A stretch of 20,011 nt of DNA from Azoarcus sp. (GTDB taxonomy: Bacteria > Pseudomonadota > Gammaproteobacteria > Burkholderiales > Rhodocyclaceae), in contig JAITCV010000011.1 of assembly GCA_031282905.1 (NCBI GenBank), positions 1 through 20,011 of the forward strand. The letters run 5' to 3'. Within the stretch, counting starts at the first letter, position 1, and each line of letters opens with the position of its first letter. This document shows positions 13,103 through 20,011 of this stretch, in pieces. Under the pieces are notes generated by a model that was given only the letters and a program-made list of their open reading frames with translations, was not told the DNA's origin and searched no databases. The position numbers were made by a program, and so were the translations under genes.

Positions 13103-14815
13103 TCAGACGTTGTGGTTCAGGAGGACGCGCGCCGTATCGTGCGTGGAGAGCAGATATTGCTCTGGTGTGATCGCTCGCAGGGTTTGTGCGACCTCGTCGG
13201 CAACGGCGTCACGGCGAGCGCAATCCCGTCGCCATTCCACCGTTTCCGCGAGCAGGGCTTTCAGTACGTCCTCACAATCTTTCTTGTGATTTTCGCGTTC
13301 GGTGATTTTCATTTTCCTGGCGTTTGCGACCTTGCTGTATCGAAAGAGAAAATAAAACAGGCAAGCCGCGCTCGCCCCCATGGAAAGCTTGTTGAACTCG
13401 CCCCAATAGGGGAGCAAGACGCAGAGGACGAGCATTGCCCATTGTGACCAGTGCAGACGAATCTGAGCGATGGCTTTTTCCCAGGTATTGTCGATGTGCT
13501 GCGCGAGCGATGTGGACAAATCCTTTTCGTTTTCTCCATTTTGCGTCTGGCCCCGCCAGTCGTTGATGGCAAATTTGATTTCCCGCGGCATCTCGGCGCG
13601 CAGGTTGGCGGTAATATCCTGATGTGCGTCCTCGATCCATTCGCGGGACAGGGCGATGGCAAAGCGTTGCGTGTGGCGGGAAGCGGCGGATGTCTCCGGA
13701 TGCATGGCCGCATTCGTGAGCAATTGGGTGAAACTCACCTGTTCGTCCAGAGTCTTTTGTTCCAGGGTATAGCGCTTGCGCGCCGAAGTCTCGTTGCCAT
13801 TTTCCTCGATGATGAGTTGGCACAATCTTTCGTCTCGGCGCAAGGGCAATTCCTCGTCGTCGAATTTCGTCACCAGCTTGTGCAAAAGATTATCCACTGC
13901 GGACATCAGGTCGGGAGAGGGTGGGATTTCGCCGGCGAAAATGGCCTGGAAATGATCCCGGATGACAAGTTGCGAGGCGGCGCCGTTGAGTGAGGCGTTG
14001 AGTTTCGCCCAGTTTGGGCTGAATTTTGCCAAGTGAGGGTAGCGGCCCCTATGATCCGTTGTCGGAATTTTCGAGCGCAAGCCCTCGCTCCATTGCGTGC
14101 GCTGTTCTTCCAGGAACCCTGGCCGCTGGCGCAGTTCTTCCACCCAGGATTCGATGCGCCGGGAACAAGCGATGCGGACACTCGAACCGAAAAGTCCGCT
14201 GGAAAGAGCATCGATCAGGATGACCGACTGCCGGTCCAGGGAAAACGGATTCTGGATACCGAAATAACGATCCAGCCAGACGTGGCAGGCTTCGTCTCGC
14301 CCTGCCCGACGCGCGATCAGCGCGAAAAAGAGCGAGGTCTTTTCATCGTCCCGATGAATCGCTCCGGCAAGCGCTTTTTCCGCCAGTGGCCGGTTGTCGC
14401 TCAACCAGGCCGCCAAGGCGACCAGCGCGGGCGCGAGCCAATAGCGCGGCGCGGAAAGCATGAGATTTTCGGTTGCGCTTTTCATGCTTTCCTGCCGGAC
14501 GATACGGGCGTCGGTAGCCTGGAGGATACCGGTCACATGGCGACGAACCTCCGCATAGTATCCGTAATGGAGATCCAACTCTTGCCGGGTCTTGACCAGC
14601 CGGGTTTCCGCCAGGGCAAGCGCCCTGGCGCGCTGGTCCGTCGCCATGAAATCGAGGAAGGCCTGTCCCAGTTGCGCCAGTTCGCTGCGCGTATTTCGGA
14701 TTTCCTTGTCTACCTGGAGTACACGGGTGGTGACCTCGTCCACCCCCTTGGCCAGGGCATGTATGCTGTTCGTGATGCTGGAAATATCCGCGGACTGGAT
14801 GACACGTTGGCTCAT
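13103..14815 (-). CDS. Coiled-coil protein with C-terminal TM hairpin (570 aa), AAA+ operon
   Basis: In order: an N-terminal coiled coil (about 15-110, with LAKGVDEVTTRVLQVDKEIR); an alpha-helical repeat-like region (about 120-185) containing RPLAEKALAGAIHRDDEKTS and then LFFALIARRAGRDEACHVWL, which resembles TPR-type helices; a long helical middle; and two closely spaced membrane helices at about 458-472 (QWAMLVLCVLLPYWG) and 479-494 (GASAACLFYFLFRYSK). A charged cytoplasmic tail follows, ending in ITPEQYLLSTHDTARVLLNH. The hairpin would put both ends in the cytoplasm. It starts in an ATGA overlap with the preceding gene. No enzyme motif is seen and I do not recognise the family. As the only membrane-bound member it is the likely platform of the operon's complex. 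Confidence 0.85.
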   Translation of the reverse strand: MSQRVIQSADISSITNSIHALAKGVDEVTTRVLQVDKEIRNTRSELAQLGQAFLDFMATDQRARALALAETRLVKTRQELDLHYGYYAEVRRHVTGILQATDARIVRQESMKSATENLMLSAPRYWLAPALVALAAWLSDNRPLAEKALAGAIHRDDEKTSLFFALIARRAGRDEACHVWLDRYFGIQNPFSLDRQSVILIDALSSGLFGSSVRIACSRRIESWVEELRQRPGFLEEQRTQWSEGLRSKIPTTDHRGRYPHLAKFSPNWAKLNASLNGAASQLVIRDHFQAIFAGEIPPSPDLMSAVDNLLHKLVTKFDDEELPLRRDERLCQLIIEENGNETSARKRYTLEQKTLDEQVSFTQLLTNAAMHPETSAASRHTQRFAIALSREWIEDAHQDITANLRAEMPREIKFAINDWRGQTQNGENEKDLSTSLAQHIDNTWEKAIAQIRLHWSQWAMLVLCVLLPYWGEFNKLSMGASAACLFYFLFRYSKVANARKMKITERENHKKDCEDVLKALLAETVEWRRDCARRDAVADEVAQTLRAITPEQYLLSTHDTARVLLNHNV

Positions 14816-15300
14816 GGTATTCCTTTGGGGTCAAGTCTGATCAAGGAAGTGTCTCCGTTTTCCGCCACGGCGATCAGTCTGTCCGGATAGACCTCCACGA
14901 AGGAATAGCCCGGATGCAAGGCCAGTGAGCGCGCCCGTTCCAGATCCGCGGGTAAGGGCTCGAAGCTCTTGTAATGCTGGAGGATGGCTCCGACCCGGTC
15001 CAAGGTATGCACCTCATAGGGCGCGCCCAGATGACAGCGGGCAACGATGCCTTGTGGCAGATCCGGCAGGGAGAGCTCGGGGAATTCCGCCTGGATGGCC
15101 ACCAGCAGGGTCTCCAGAGCCTGCCGATCGCAGGTGTGTCCGCCAGCATCCAGCTTTGCCATGGCTTGGATATAAGGAGAGGAGCGTTTCTGCCGCAGGC
15201 GGGCGTCCCGTGCCACAGGAGAAAGCAGAGTGGAAGGGCGGACGTTCGAGGCCAGGGGCGTCTTCATGTCCGGCAGGACGCCCAACAATGTGCGCGCCAT
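14812..15300 (-). CDS. Uncharacterised protein (162 aa), first gene of AAA+ operon
   Basis: The ATG at 15300 gives MARTLLGVLPDMKTPLASNV; a TTG at 15324 is in frame but no better supported, and neither has a clear Shine-Dalgarno. After a polar N-terminal 40 residues comes a compact domain, with CDRQALETLLVAIQAEFPEL, LPQGIVARCHLGAPYEVHTL, then ILQHYKSFEPLPADLERARS and a final strand pair (YSFVEVYPDRLIAVAENGDT). No signal or TM segment is seen and the family is not recognised. Its stop overlaps the start of the coiled-coil gene (ATGA), so it opens a coupled five-gene set. Confidence 0.8.
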   Translation of the reverse strand: MARTLLGVLPDMKTPLASNVRPSTLLSPVARDARLRQKRSSPYIQAMAKLDAGGHTCDRQALETLLVAIQAEFPELSLPDLPQGIVARCHLGAPYEVHTLDRVGAILQHYKSFEPLPADLERARSLALHPGYSFVEVYPDRLIAVAENGDTSLIRLDPKGIP

Positions 15301-15583
15301 GATCTCAACGGCCCGGGAGAACAAAGAACAGGAAACAGACAGTCAGGACATCCACAGCATATGCCTTTTCGTTCTGGAAAGAGGGGGTGAGTCTAACACC
15401 GAAGCATGGGAAGCTCAATTTTGCATGAGAGGCCGACGCATGCGTCGCTCCTGCCATCGTTGTCGGTGATCAAAAATTCCATCATGAAATCTGTTCCCCG
15501 GCATCGTTTTCCTGTCTCTTGAATTTTGCCCCGCCCGAAAGGTTTTCGACGATAATTCGCGTTTTCTTTCGCCCGCCGCAGCC
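15301..15583. other. Divergent intergenic region between AAA+ operon and tkt
   Basis: No gene is seen here. Besides the candidate minus-strand promoter it contains a perfect 14-base palindrome, CGACGCATGCGTCG, at 15434-15447, between the two divergent units, which could be a regulator site. A GATAAT at 15551-15556 could be a -10 box for tkt, but no -35 stands at the right distance. Confidence 0.4.
15390..15418 (-). promoter_or_regulatory. Candidate promoter for the AAA+ operon
   Basis: On the minus strand TTGAGC (15418-15413) and TAGACT (15395-15390) are spaced by 17 bases, each two or fewer mismatches from sigma-70 consensus. It lies about 90 bases before the first ATG. Not otherwise supported. 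Confidence 0.35.
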
Positions 15584-17602
15584 ATGTCGTCGTTCAAGAG
15601 TGTCCAGCCCCCGGTCTTCAACCCCATCACTGGCGCGATTCGCGCGCTGGCCATGGATGCCATCCAGAAAGCCAACTCCGGCCACCCGGGCGCGCCGCTG
15701 GGCATGGCCGAAATCGCCGAAGTACTGTGGCGCCGCCATCTCAAGCACAACCCCGCCCATCCCGAATGGGTCGACCGTGATCGCTTCGTGCTCTCGAACG
15801 GCCATGGCTCGATGCTGCTCTACGCCTTGCTCCATCTCACCGGGTATGCGCTTTCCATCGACGATATCAGGCACTTCCGCCAGCTTCACAGCAAGACGCC
15901 GGGCCATCCGGAAACCGGCTATGCGCCCGGCGTGGAGACGACCACCGGCCCACTCGGCCAGGGTATCGCCAATGCCGTCGGAATGGCTCTTGCCGAGAGG
16001 ATACTTGCCGCGCGCTTCAATCGCCCCGATCATGCCATCGTCGATCACCATATCTGGGTCTTCCTTGGCGATGGTTGCCTGATGGAGGGCATCTCCCATG
16101 AAGCTTGTTCGCTTGCCGGTACCTGGGGACTGGGCAAGCTCATCGCTTTCTATGATGACAATAATATTTCAATCGATGGCCATGTCTCGGGCTGGTTTAC
16201 CGACGACACACCGAAGCGTTTCGAAGCCTATGGCTGGCAGGTCATCCGCGACGTGCAGGGTCACCATGCCCACGCGATCGAGGCCGCCATCCGCAGCGCC
16301 AGGGCGGACACCGCGCACCCGACCCTGATCTGTTGCAAGACCATCATCGGCGCGGGCAGCCCCGGCAAACAGGGCAGCCATGATGTACATGGCTCGCCGC
16401 TCGGCGCGGCGGAAATCGAGGCCGCGCGCGCATCGATCGGCTGGCCTCATCCGCCGTTCGAGATTCCCGCCGATGTTTATACCGCATGGGATGCGCGTGC
16501 CAGGGGCGCGCAGGCGCAATCCGCATGGGACGAACGTTTTGCCGCCTACGAGCGGGCTTTCCCCGAACTTGCCGCTGAATTTCGCCGCCAGGTGATCGAG
16601 CAGGCGCTCCCCGCCGACTGGTCGGCGCATGTGGACGCGGTGCTGGCCCAGGTCACGGCCAAGGCGGAGACGATCGCCAGTCGCAAGGCGAGCCAGAACA
16701 GTATCGAAGCCTATGCGCCCAAGCTGGCCGAACTGCTCGGCGGTTCCGCCGATCTCGCCAGTTCCAATCTCACCTTGTGGTCGGGATCGAAGCCGGTGAG
16801 CGCTCATGCCGATGGCAACTACGTCAATTATGGCGTGCGCGAGTTCGGCATGGCGGCCATTGCCAATGGCGTTGCCCTCCACGGCGGTCTCATCCCCTAT
16901 ACCGCTACTTTCCTGATGTTCAGCGAATATGCGCGCAACGCCATTCGCATGGCCGCGCTGATGAGGATACGTCAGGTGTTCGTGTTTACCCACGATTCCA
17001 TCGGCCTGGGCGAGGATGGCCCGACCCACCAGCCGGTGGAGCAGATCGCGACCTTGCGCCTGGTTCCCAATCTGGATGTCTGGCGGCCTTGCGATACCAC
17101 TGAGACCGCAGTGGCCTGGGCTGCGGCGATCGAACGCCGGGATGGCCCCAGCGCACTGTGTCTTTCGCGCCAGAACCTGCCTTTCCAGGCGCGAGACCCT
17201 GGACAGATCGCCGCCATTCGCCGCGGGGCTTACATATTGAAAGAGGCCGAAGGCGGCAAACCCCAGGTGGTAATCATCGCTACCGGTTCGGAAGTGGCGC
17301 TTGCGCTCGATGCGCAAAAAACCTTGCAGGCCGAAGGCATCGCCGCGCGGGTGGTGTCCCTGCCTTCGACCAACGTTTTCGACCGCCAGGACGATGGCTG
17401 GAAAACCGCCGTGCTGCCCCCGGGCTTGCCGCGCATCGCCATCGAAGCGGGCGCCACCGACCTGTGGCGCAAGTATGTGGGACTCGACGGCGCGGTGATC
17501 GGCATCGATACCTTTGGCGAATCCGCGCCGGCGGGCGATCTGTTCAGGCATTTCGGCATCACCGCCGAAGCGGTGGTGGACGCCGCGCGCGCACGAGCAT
17601 GA
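15584..17602 (+). CDS. tkt: Transketolase
   Basis: This 672-residue thiamine-diphosphate enzyme moves two-carbon units between sugar phosphates in the pentose phosphate pathway or the Calvin cycle. Seen are GHPG (33-36), SNGHGSMLLYALLHL (71-85), the ThDP/metal motif GDGCLMEG...NN (162-169, 193-194), HDVHGSPLG, the cofactor-activating glutamate in NYGVREFGMAAIANG (E420) and HDSIGLGEDGPTHQP. The C-terminal domain ends with FGESAPAGDLFRHFGIT. The length is usual. No clear Shine-Dalgarno precedes the ATG at 15584, but the N-terminus fits the family. The gap gene follows after 44 bases in the same direction, so the two are probably cotranscribed. Confidence 0.97.
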   Translation: MSSFKSVQPPVFNPITGAIRALAMDAIQKANSGHPGAPLGMAEIAEVLWRRHLKHNPAHPEWVDRDRFVLSNGHGSMLLYALLHLTGYALSIDDIRHFRQLHSKTPGHPETGYAPGVETTTGPLGQGIANAVGMALAERILAARFNRPDHAIVDHHIWVFLGDGCLMEGISHEACSLAGTWGLGKLIAFYDDNNISIDGHVSGWFTDDTPKRFEAYGWQVIRDVQGHHAHAIEAAIRSARADTAHPTLICCKTIIGAGSPGKQGSHDVHGSPLGAAEIEAARASIGWPHPPFEIPADVYTAWDARARGAQAQSAWDERFAAYERAFPELAAEFRRQVIEQALPADWSAHVDAVLAQVTAKAETIASRKASQNSIEAYAPKLAELLGGSADLASSNLTLWSGSKPVSAHADGNYVNYGVREFGMAAIANGVALHGGLIPYTATFLMFSEYARNAIRMAALMRIRQVFVFTHDSIGLGEDGPTHQPVEQIATLRLVPNLDVWRPCDTTETAVAWAAAIERRDGPSALCLSRQNLPFQARDPGQIAAIRRGAYILKEAEGGKPQVVIIATGSEVALALDAQKTLQAEGIAARVVSLPSTNVFDRQDDGWKTAVLPPGLPRIAIEAGATDLWRKYVGLDGAVIGIDTFGESAPAGDLFRHFGITAEAVVDAARARA

Positions 17603-17646
17603 TAAATACATAATCTGTTGTTTTTCCATCTTCCCAGGAGCATGAC

Positions 17647-18657
17647 ATGCCCATTCGCATTGCCATCAACGGTTATGGCCGCATTGGTCGTTGCACGGCC
17701 CGCGCCCTCTATGAACTCGGCTTGCGCGGCCAATATGAAATCGCCGCCATCAATGCCTCGGGCGATATCGAAACCAATGCCCACCTGACCCGCTACGATA
17801 CGACCCACGGTCGTTTCGCCCATGCCGTGGAGGTGGCGGACAATTTTATTGTCATCGATGGTGACAGGATTCCGTTCTTTTCCACCAAGAACCCGCTGGA
17901 AATCAATTGGGGTGAGCTTGGCGTCGACGTGCTGCTCGAATGTACCGGGGCCTATACCAGCAAGGCCAAGGCCGGGGTGCATCTGGGGCAGGGGGCAAAA
18001 AAAGTGCTGATTTCCGCGCCGGGCGCCGATGATGTCGATGCCACCGTGGTCTATGGCGTCAACCACGACACCCTCACTGGCGCGATGACCGTGGTCTCCA
18101 ACGCCTCATGCACCACCAATTGCCTGGCGCCGGTCGCCAAGGTGCTGCACGAGCACATCGGCATCGAAAAAGGCTTGATGACCACCATCCACGCTTACAC
18201 CAACGACCAGGTGCTGGTCGATGTACGCCACAAGGATTTGCGCCGCGCCCGCGCCGCCGCGCAAAACATCATCCCGACGAAGACCGGCGCGGCCAAGGCG
18301 CTGGGCCTCGTGCTGCCCGCGCTCGCGGGCAAATTCGACGGCTTTTCCCTGCGGGTGCCGACGCTGAACGTGTCGCTGGTCGATCTCACCTTCACCGCCA
18401 GCCGCGCCACGACCAAGGAAGAAATCAACGAACTGATGGCCACCGCCGCCACGGGGGCGCTCAAGGGCGTGCTCGATATCAACACCGCCCCGCTGGTGTC
18501 GATGGACTTCAATCACGATGCCCATTCTTCGATTTTCGACGCGACCCAGACCCGGATCCTGGACGGCAAGCTGGTCAAGGTGCTGGCTTGGTACGACAAT
18601 GAATGGGGCTATTCCTGTCGCATGCTCGATGCCGCTGGCGCATTGATGCGCGCCTGA
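17647..18657 (+). CDS. gap: Glyceraldehyde-3-phosphate dehydrogenase, type I
   Basis: The enzyme interconverts glyceraldehyde 3-phosphate and 1,3-bisphosphoglycerate with NAD(P). It has the Rossmann motif NGYGRIGR (8-15), the active-site SNASCTTNC with catalytic C155, H182, HKDLRRARAAAQNIIPTKTG, and the closing WYDNEWGYS. The length of 336 residues is normal. Where glycolytic NAD enzymes have an Asp after INxx strand beta-2 (as in IND), this protein reads INAS (35-38), the pattern known from GapB-type, NADP-accepting enzymes; cofactor preference is thus uncertain. AGGAG ends 6 bases before the ATG. It lies downstream of tkt, an arrangement shared with betaproteobacteria whose next genes are pgk and pyk; here those are absent. 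Confidence 0.97.
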   Translation: MPIRIAINGYGRIGRCTARALYELGLRGQYEIAAINASGDIETNAHLTRYDTTHGRFAHAVEVADNFIVIDGDRIPFFSTKNPLEINWGELGVDVLLECTGAYTSKAKAGVHLGQGAKKVLISAPGADDVDATVVYGVNHDTLTGAMTVVSNASCTTNCLAPVAKVLHEHIGIEKGLMTTIHAYTNDQVLVDVRHKDLRRARAAAQNIIPTKTGAAKALGLVLPALAGKFDGFSLRVPTLNVSLVDLTFTASRATTKEEINELMATAATGALKGVLDINTAPLVSMDFNHDAHSSIFDATQTRILDGKLVKVLAWYDNEWGYSCRMLDAAGALMRA

Positions 18658-18730
18658 AGCCGCCTGTTTCATGCGCTTGTTTCTTCACTCATTTTTCACT
18701 ATTTCCCACTCGAAGCCTGGAGGTTCAACC

Positions 18731-19216
18731 ATGTCACGTTTATTGTTTGCCCTTATCGCCGCTACCGCGCTCACCGTTGCCGGCTGCCGTTCCAACGCGC
18801 CCAGGGAGGAGGCCCCGGCTCAGTCCACCGCCACCTCGACACAAAGCAAGACGCAAGGCGAGGAGAGCGGAAAAGCCACCGTCGGCGAGGATGGCCGTCC
18901 CCACCGCTATGCGAAATCGATAGACGGCAGTTTCGAGGGCGAAATCTGGGGCACGCCGGCCAAGAACAGCAAGTTCGCTCAACTGCGCATCGGCATGGAC
19001 CGGGGGGATATCGAGAAGAAGATTGGCCAGGGGTCCGATGTGCGCACCTACATGACCGGCAAGGCGTGGATTCCGTTCTACCATGGCACCGATGGTCATC
19101 GCATCGAAGTCTTCTACAAGGGGCAGGGCAGTCTGATCTATACCGGCGGCAATGCGTTCGGTGGCGGTCGTGGCGTGCTCGTTGGCATCAATCATGATGC
19201 CAACGTGGGCCGGTAA
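18731..19216 (+). CDS. Lipoprotein with BamE/SmpA-like motif (161 aa)
   Basis: TGGAGG lies 8 bases before the ATG at 18731. A lipoprotein signal ends in LTVAGC, with Cys19 as the lipidated residue. A Thr/Ser/Gln/Glu-rich linker (about 20-55) follows. The folded part contains FAQLRIGMDRGDIEKKIGQG, closely resembling the 'L..GMs..ev...lG' signature of BamE/SmpA/OmlA-type domains, then YHGTDGHRIEVFYKGQGSLI, and a Gly-rich end. It probably sits in the outer membrane's inner leaflet, since the residue after Cys is Arg and not Asp. It could be a periplasmic assembly factor, but the match is to a short motif only. Confidence 0.85.
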   Translation: MSRLLFALIAATALTVAGCRSNAPREEAPAQSTATSTQSKTQGEESGKATVGEDGRPHRYAKSIDGSFEGEIWGTPAKNSKFAQLRIGMDRGDIEKKIGQGSDVRTYMTGKAWIPFYHGTDGHRIEVFYKGQGSLIYTGGNAFGGGRGVLVGINHDANVGR

Positions 19217-19224
19217 GGAAGCGT

Positions 19225-19248
19225 CAAAAAGTAAAACCCTACTTTTTG
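19225..19248. terminator. AT-rich hairpin after lipoprotein gene
   Basis: CAAAAAGTA (19225-19233) pairs perfectly with TACTTTTTG (19240-19248) around a six-base loop, nine bases after the stop codon. It is weak in GC, but the layout suits a terminator in either direction. Confidence 0.45.
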
Positions 19249-19262
19249 CCGGTTCAATCAGC

Positions 19263-19293
19263 AAAAAAGAGCAGGCAAAGCCCGCCCTTTTTT
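19263..19293. terminator. Rho-independent terminator, possibly bidirectional
   Basis: AAAAAAGAGCAGGC (19263-19276), a three-base AAA loop and GCCCGCCCTTTTTT (19280-19293) form a 14-pair stem with two mismatches, with A- and T-tracts on the two sides. It should end the lipoprotein transcript. Confidence 0.75.
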
Positions 19294-19418
19294 GGTGAAA
19301 AAGCAACGCAACACCAAGGCCATGCTGACTTGTCGTTGCTTTTTCATGGTTTGAAGGCAAAGCTACCTGCTTTCAAACCAAAACTTATCGTAGTGGTTAT
19401 TCTTTGACGCTCACTAAA

Positions 19419-19668
19419 GGGTGCAGTCCAAAGTGGAGGCAAAACTTTTCCAGACGAAGCGCCGCTGTCTGCCGTCCCCTCTCCCCCGATTCTTCGGGGG
19501 AGAGGGTGCCCCGTCAGGGGCGGGAGAGGGGGCAGCACGGCGCGTGGGTCAGGGGGTTTTACAAAATTACCGGCGCTATGCGCCGTGTGGAACAGCACCC
19601 TCTCCCCCCAAGGGGGCGAGGGGACGGTAAGCGGCAGTGCTTTGTTTCCTCCACTTTGGATTGCACCC
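19419..19668. mobile_element. MITE-like element with 21-bp terminal inverted repeats
   Basis: GGGTGCAGTCCAAAGTGGAGG (split as GGGTGCAGTCCA plus AAGTGGAGG, 19419-19439) is mirrored at 19648-19668 by CCTCCACTTTGG plus ATTGCACCC, 20 of 21 pairs matching. Inside the ends, CCGTCCCCTCTCCCCC is mirrored near 19607-19627 with one mismatch, and a perfect CTCTCCCCCGATTCTTCGGG-type hairpin lies at about 19481-19506. The 250-bp element has no gene. A degenerate relative of its inner part is seen near 4187-4208. No transposase is in the window to act on it. Confidence 0.7.
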
Positions 19669-19721
19669 ATCGTAAAACCGACTTCATCCGCTCACTCAAG
19701 TTTTCTGGAGGCGCAGGTTTC

Positions 19722-20011
19722 ATGAAATGGACCCCATCCCGGTTTGGAACAAAACCCTGGCAAAAGGCGTTGCTTTTCGTGTTTGTCGTCCTCGCCTGCC
19801 TGTTGGCGCTGGCCTTTTATCTGAAATTGCCCGCGCTGGCCTGGTATTGGATACACAGCTTGTCTCACGACCATGACGCGCAGCAGCAAAGCCTCTGGTT
19901 GCCCGGTTATCACGCCAGCATCGACGCGCAACCGATCGAGGGCGTTTCGTTCAACGCTTCGGGGCTGACCTATGACGACAGGACGCATACGCTTTATCTC
20001 GTGGTCAACAA
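19722..20011 (+). CDS. SdiA-regulated (YjiK-like) protein, 3' end outside window
   Basis: The frame opens at the ATG at 19722 and stays open to the window end (96 complete codons). TGGAGG lies about 11 bases upstream. The N-terminus has one membrane helix (ALLFVFVVLACLLALAFYL, about 16-34) and a short linker. Then comes the start of a beta-propeller-like domain with PIEGVSFNASGLTYDDRTHT and LYLVVN, which matches the opening of SdiA-regulated/YjiK-type proteins ('G.sGltyd...tLy.v.n'). These are membrane-anchored periplasmic proteins without a settled function. Because only the first blade is visible, assignment is provisional. Confidence 0.75.
   Translation, partial: MKWTPSRFGTKPWQKALLFVFVVLACLLALAFYLKLPALAWYWIHSLSHDHDAQQQSLWLPGYHASIDAQPIEGVSFNASGLTYDDRTHTLYLVVN

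Larger units (their letters stand above)
19221..19410. repeat. Cluster of four consecutive inverted repeats
   Basis: Besides the two hairpins at 19225-19248 and 19263-19293, GAAAAAGCAACG (19297-19308) pairs with CGTTGCTTTTTC (19334-19345), and GGTTTGAAGGCA (19348-19359) pairs with TGCTTTCAAACC (19368-19379) with one mismatch. The outer edges are GCGTCAAA (19221-19228) and TTTGACGC (19403-19410), a perfect inverted pair. The stretch may be a palindromic mobile unit or a structured non-coding RNA. Confidence 0.55.

Noticed and set aside
16169..17629. Long minus-strand frame of 486 codons opposite tkt
   Set aside because: Shadow of transketolase with no recognisable protein features.
19387..19696. 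ATCGTA...GCTCACT on both sides of the MITE-like element as a long target duplication
   Set aside because: The two flanks share only the end words, their spacing differs by one base and the middle does not align, so chance is likely.
1..20011. CRISPR array, rRNA, phage structural genes or transposase
   Set aside because: No regular spaced repeats, rRNA motifs or DDE/tyrosine recombinase signatures were seen on either strand.

Overview
The window reads as chromosome from a GC-rich betaproteobacterium. The gene order ygfZ <- | -> mltG-tmk-holB-pilZ-tatD-ankyrin gene, followed by tRNA genes and a tkt-gap pair, is typical of that class. A PilZ of the type IV pilus kind directly after holB supports this. 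The order or genus cannot be fixed from the sequence alone.

Layout. (1) 1-4004 is accessory DNA. An unrecognised + strand gene enters from the left and is followed by a decayed membrane-protein fragment. A minus-strand train of small tightly packed genes then runs from 4004 down to 1055: a small TM protein, an unknown protein, a DUF4279 protein, a four-TM protein, two exported proteins, a frameshifted conserved-looking gene, a tiny ORF and a VbhA-like (Fic-type) antitoxin with no Fic toxin beside it. (2) 4225-9849 is core: ygfZ on the minus strand and, divergently, mltG-tmk-holB-pilZ-tatD-ankyrin. The mltG/tmk, tmk/holB and holB/pilZ junctions are four-base overlaps with non-ATG starts. (3) 9870-10194 is a tRNA Gly(GCC)-Cys(GCA)-Gly(GCC) cluster behind a perfect-consensus promoter. 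(4) 10195-10781 is a gene-poor stretch with a terminator-like hairpin, an interspersed palindromic repeat and a T-rich tandem repeat. (5) 15300-10782 (minus strand) is a compact five-gene operon: three uncharacterised soluble proteins, a coiled-coil protein with a C-terminal TM hairpin, and last a Ycf46-like AAA+ ATPase. This is the best candidate for an undescribed system here. (6) 15584-18657 carries transketolase and glyceraldehyde-3-phosphate dehydrogenase. (7) 18731-20011 carries a lipoprotein with a BamE/SmpA-like motif, a 450-bp repeat-rich spacer holding several hairpins and a MITE-like element with 21-bp inverted ends, and the start of an SdiA-regulated (YjiK-like) protein.

The core genes serve cell-wall glycan processing (MltG), dTTP synthesis (Tmk), the replicative clamp loader (HolB), pilus function (PilZ), metal-dependent nuclease activity (TatD) and carbon metabolism (Tkt, Gap). 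The AAA+ operon and the small-protein train are probably accessory, as judged by lack of recognised families, local decay and repeat density. All functional statements rest on motifs read by eye; no database search was run.
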